A stretch of DNA of 14,295 nucleotides from Candidatus Woesearchaeota archaeon (GTDB lineage: Archaea; Nanobdellota; Nanobdellia; Woesearchaeales; JACPBV01). Positions within the stretch are counted from its first letter, which is position 1. Every line of letters begins with the position of its first letter. Of the stretch, positions 12,265 to 14,295 are shown piece after piece. The notes under the pieces are model-generated. The model did no database searches. It had not been told where the DNA came from and saw only the letters and a list, made by a program, of their open reading frames with translations. Location of the stretch: positions 1 to 14,295 of the forward strand of contig JAHWHQ010000052.1 of NCBI GenBank assembly GCA_019323195.1, in the 5' to 3' direction. The translations under genes were made by a program, and so were the position numbers.

Positions 12265-13188
12265 ATGAAGAAAATAATCGTATTGTTGATTGCAAGCTTG
12301 TTTATTTTAGTTGCCTGTCAAAAACAGGTTGAAACCACGTTCTCAAAGCCCTTCATAGGAGGGACTAATGCTATAAGCTTTGATTTTATAGAAGGATCGC
12401 CGCCGGCAGAGGTCTATGACGGAGGGTCTTACCCGTTTGAGGTAACCCTTAATGTTGAGAATAAAGGGGAGTATGATGTTGCCATGAATGACATAACTGT
12501 TGACCTTGTAGGCTTTTATCCTGCTGATTTCGGAAGCCCCCCTGTAACAGCTAATCCTACTGAGAATCTGGATAAATCCTATATTGATTCTGAGGGGAAT
12601 ATAATACCCGGGACAATAACATATTTAACCTTTTCAGACTTTAATTTTGGAGGGACATTATTAGCCAATAACCAGTACAGGATAAGGGCTAATGTGTGTT
12701 ACCTGTATGGAACAAATGCACAGGCTGATATGTGCGTTCTACATGACTTGACAAAGACAAAGGATGAGGTCTGCAAGGTTAGCGAGAAAAAGAGTGTTGA
12801 CTGCTCATCAGCTCCAATCAAGATAGAGAATTTTGAGGAGAGCATTGCAGGGACGGACAAGATAACCTTCTCTTTTGAGATAGTCCACAGGGGCTCTGGC
12901 CTAGTATCAGAAAAGAATACTGACTGCAGCGATGAGACAGTAGATAAGAATAAGGTCTGGGTAGAGATTGAGAATGGGGATCTAACAAGCTCCTTAAGCT
13001 GCGCAGGGTTAAGCGACGGGACAGCCACAACAGGATATACAACATTATACGGCGGAAAGAGGATGATAAGGTGCACACAGGATACAAGCGGTTTGACAGG
13101 AGACTTTGAAAAGAAGGTCAACATAAAGGTAGTGTATGACTACAAGGAGCATAAAGAAGTAAGCCTGATGGTCAAGCATACAACCTAA
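12265..13188 (+). CDS. Surface lipoprotein, two Ig-like domains (paralogue 3)
   Basis: The third and shortest paralogue (307 residues), function unknown. The signal is MKKIIVLLIASLFILVAC with C18 as the lipidated Cys. Domain 1 has ISFDFIEGSPPAEVYDGGSY, VENKGEYDV and YRIRANVCYLYGTNAQADMC, keeping the Y-x-Y-x-T-x-A segment and both Cys (C145, C157) seen in paralogue 1. Domain 2 begins SSAPIKIENFEE, has IVHRGSGLV and the likely pair C246/C270, and closes with VNIKVVYDYKE. It is more diverged at the domain 2 start than paralogues 1 and 2 are from each other. Start is supported by AGGAGG 8 nt upstream. It ends the cluster and converges on the clamp-loader gene with a 14-nt gap. Confidence 0.65.
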   Translation: MKKIIVLLIASLFILVACQKQVETTFSKPFIGGTNAISFDFIEGSPPAEVYDGGSYPFEVTLNVENKGEYDVAMNDITVDLVGFYPADFGSPPVTANPTENLDKSYIDSEGNIIPGTITYLTFSDFNFGGTLLANNQYRIRANVCYLYGTNAQADMCVLHDLTKTKDEVCKVSEKKSVDCSSAPIKIENFEESIAGTDKITFSFEIVHRGSGLVSEKNTDCSDETVDKNKVWVEIENGDLTSSLSCAGLSDGTATTGYTTLYGGKRMIRCTQDTSGLTGDFEKKVNIKVVYDYKEHKEVSLMVKHTT

Positions 13189-13212
13189 TTCTTATTTTTT
13201 ATTTATTTTTTT
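13189..13212 (+). terminator. T-rich terminator after the surface-protein cluster
   Basis: Directly after the stop codon of lipoprotein 3 is a run of T-rich DNA (TTCTTATTTTTTATTTATTT and further T's). Oligo-T tracts on the coding strand terminate archaeal transcription. The tract overlaps the last codons of the convergent clamp-loader gene (AGKK encoded by the A-rich complement). Confidence 0.6.
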
Positions 13213-14171
13213 CCTGCCAATGTAAATGATGCCAGGAGAGACTCAAGTTGGACAAATTCATCAGAGCCTTCAGTCATCCTGAACTCTATCTCACCGCATT
13301 TCTCCATCAATACCATCTTTGACCTGTTTTCTATGTCCAGGCTTAAGATCTGCTTCTGGATCTGCTTTATTATGTCAAGGCCTGACAGGCCGTAGTTTAG
13401 CATGGTGTCAAGCAGCTTGTTCCTTGCATCTATGAATCTGTTTTCCACAGCTAACTTTAATATCTCCTTGACCTCTTTCGGCTCTGCGACAGACGCTAAA
13501 GAATAGACAAGGTCTTCTGTGATGTTTTTTGATATCGCTGTGCAGCTCTGCATCACGTTCTCCAACCGCCTGCAGTCGCCGTCTGAAACATCTATCAGAG
13601 CGTCTTTTGCCTTATCTGCTATCTTTAGGCTCTCTTCCTCTGCTATCCTGTCAACTATAAGGTGAAGGTCTTTCCTGTCTATCGGCTTGAAGCGGAAGAC
13701 AGCGCACCTGCTCTGGATAGGGTCGATGATCTTGCTGGAATAGTTGCATGACAGAATAAAACGGCATGTGGAGGTATAATTTTCCATGGTCCTCCTTAAT
13801 GCCTGCTGGGCCTCTCTTGTCAAGGCATCAGCCTCATCAAGGAATATGATCTTAAAGGGCACATCTCCTATGGCCCTTGTCCTTGCAAAGTCCTTTACAT
13901 TAAGCCTTATAGTATCTATGCCGCGGGTATCACTTGCGTTAAGCTCAAGAAAGTTCTGGCGCCATGCTGTTCCAAAAAGCTTTTTGGCTGCCACAATAGC
14001 CAAGGTGGATTTTCCAACACCGGCAGGGCCTGCATAGAGCTGGTGGGGCATATTCTTCTGCTGTACAAAGGCCTTAACCCTGGCGACTATCTCTTTCTGG
14101 CCCTTGATCTCAGAGAAATCATTAGGACGGTATTTTTCGGTCCAGATAGCGTGCTCCTGCTGTTCTGCCAT
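13203..14171 (-). CDS. rfcS: Replication factor C small subunit (clamp loader)
   Basis: AAA+ ATPase that, with the RFC large subunit, loads the PCNA sliding clamp at primer ends. The 322-residue protein opens with the family hallmark WTEKYRPNDFSEIKGQ (10-25). It then has Walker A AGPAGVGKST (47-56; most homologues read GPPGTGKT), Walker B FLDEAD (110-115), the ALRRTMENYT stretch (124-133), sensor 1 SCNY (141-144) and the arginine-finger motif SRC (154-156). The rest forms the lid and C-terminal collar domains. Length is typical and no intein is present. ATG 14171 is 27 nt from a TATA-like CTATTTAAAC on the - strand, suggesting a nearly leaderless transcript. The Walker A variation keeps all residues that contact phosphate and should be functional. 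Confidence 0.95.
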   Translation of the reverse strand: MAEQQEHAIWTEKYRPNDFSEIKGQKEIVARVKAFVQQKNMPHQLYAGPAGVGKSTLAIVAAKKLFGTAWRQNFLELNASDTRGIDTIRLNVKDFARTRAIGDVPFKIIFLDEADALTREAQQALRRTMENYTSTCRFILSCNYSSKIIDPIQSRCAVFRFKPIDRKDLHLIVDRIAEEESLKIADKAKDALIDVSDGDCRRLENVMQSCTAISKNITEDLVYSLASVAEPKEVKEILKLAVENRFIDARNKLLDTMLNYGLSGLDIIKQIQKQILSLDIENRSKMVLMEKCGEIEFRMTEGSDEFVQLESLLASFTLAGKK

Positions 14172-14192
14172 GAGGCAGGGAAGGGATTACCT

Positions 14193-14202
14193 GTTTAAAT
14201 AG
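14193..14202 (-). promoter_or_regulatory. TATA-box promoter of RFC small subunit
   Basis: Read on the - strand the box is CTATTTAAAC, preceded by an A-rich BRE-like segment, and it is centred about 27 nt from the start codon. The remaining DNA to the window end (14203-14295) contains only very short open frames and no recognisable gene. Confidence 0.5.
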
Positions 14203-14295
14203 TTAATTGTTTTCGGGACTTCATCCAAAAATGCGATGGCATCTATTTATGAGCCTTTATTTTGATTTAACAGTACACTGACAAGGGGGATGTCC

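Noticed and set aside
14247..14295. C-terminal end of a - strand gene entering at the right edge
   Set aside because: A 15-codon frame is open at the edge but gives no recognisable sequence, and the other two - strand frames stop just as soon.

Overview
The window looks like part of an archaeal chromosome, probably from the DPANN superphylum (Woesearchaeota- or Pacearchaeota-like). The archaeal assignment rests on the genes: aIF5B, Pelota, a clamp-loader small subunit and a DUF371 protein. It also rests on TATA-box promoters about 27 nt upstream of several start codons, which fits leaderless transcripts. The DPANN placement is weaker: it rests on compact gene spacing and on one membrane-anchored surface protein whose N-terminus resembles proteins I recall from those lineages.

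Left part (1-1200): an AT-rich accessory-looking stretch. It holds a small class I methyltransferase with a damaged or truncated 5' end, converging on a RelE-type toxin with its ribbon-helix-helix antitoxin. The toxin-antitoxin promoter carries both inverted and direct repeats.

Left-centre (1270-5255): information-processing genes. A leaderless DUF371 gene on the + strand converges on a - strand series of Pelota (ribosome rescue), aIF5B (initiation and subunit joining) and a stand-alone RsmF-C/PUA-like RNA-binding protein. The 185-nt gap between aIF5B and the PUA gene holds an inverted-repeat structure that includes the aIF5B stop codon, and three spaced copies of CTTAGTTCT.

Right-centre (5266-13188): the most unusual part, five + strand genes for envelope proteins. 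They are a single-pass anchored beta-rich protein, a 1065-residue protein with about nine membrane helices and a large cysteine-containing ectodomain, and three lipoproteins. The three lipoproteins are diverged paralogues with the same two-domain plan. The same plan can be followed in the ectodomain of the 1065-residue protein, so four of the five genes share one surface module. The first two genes sit behind a duplicated 52-bp promoter/leader. The first half of the giant gene differs clearly in base composition from the second half. Between lipoproteins 1 and 2 lies a GC-rich element of about 135 nt, bounded by a 10-bp inverted repeat and containing several hairpins. I read this region as an uncharacterised cell-surface complex with an embedded RNA or mobile element; its function is unknown.

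Right end (13203-14295): replication factor C small subunit on the - strand with its own promoter, then about 120 nt with no recognisable gene.
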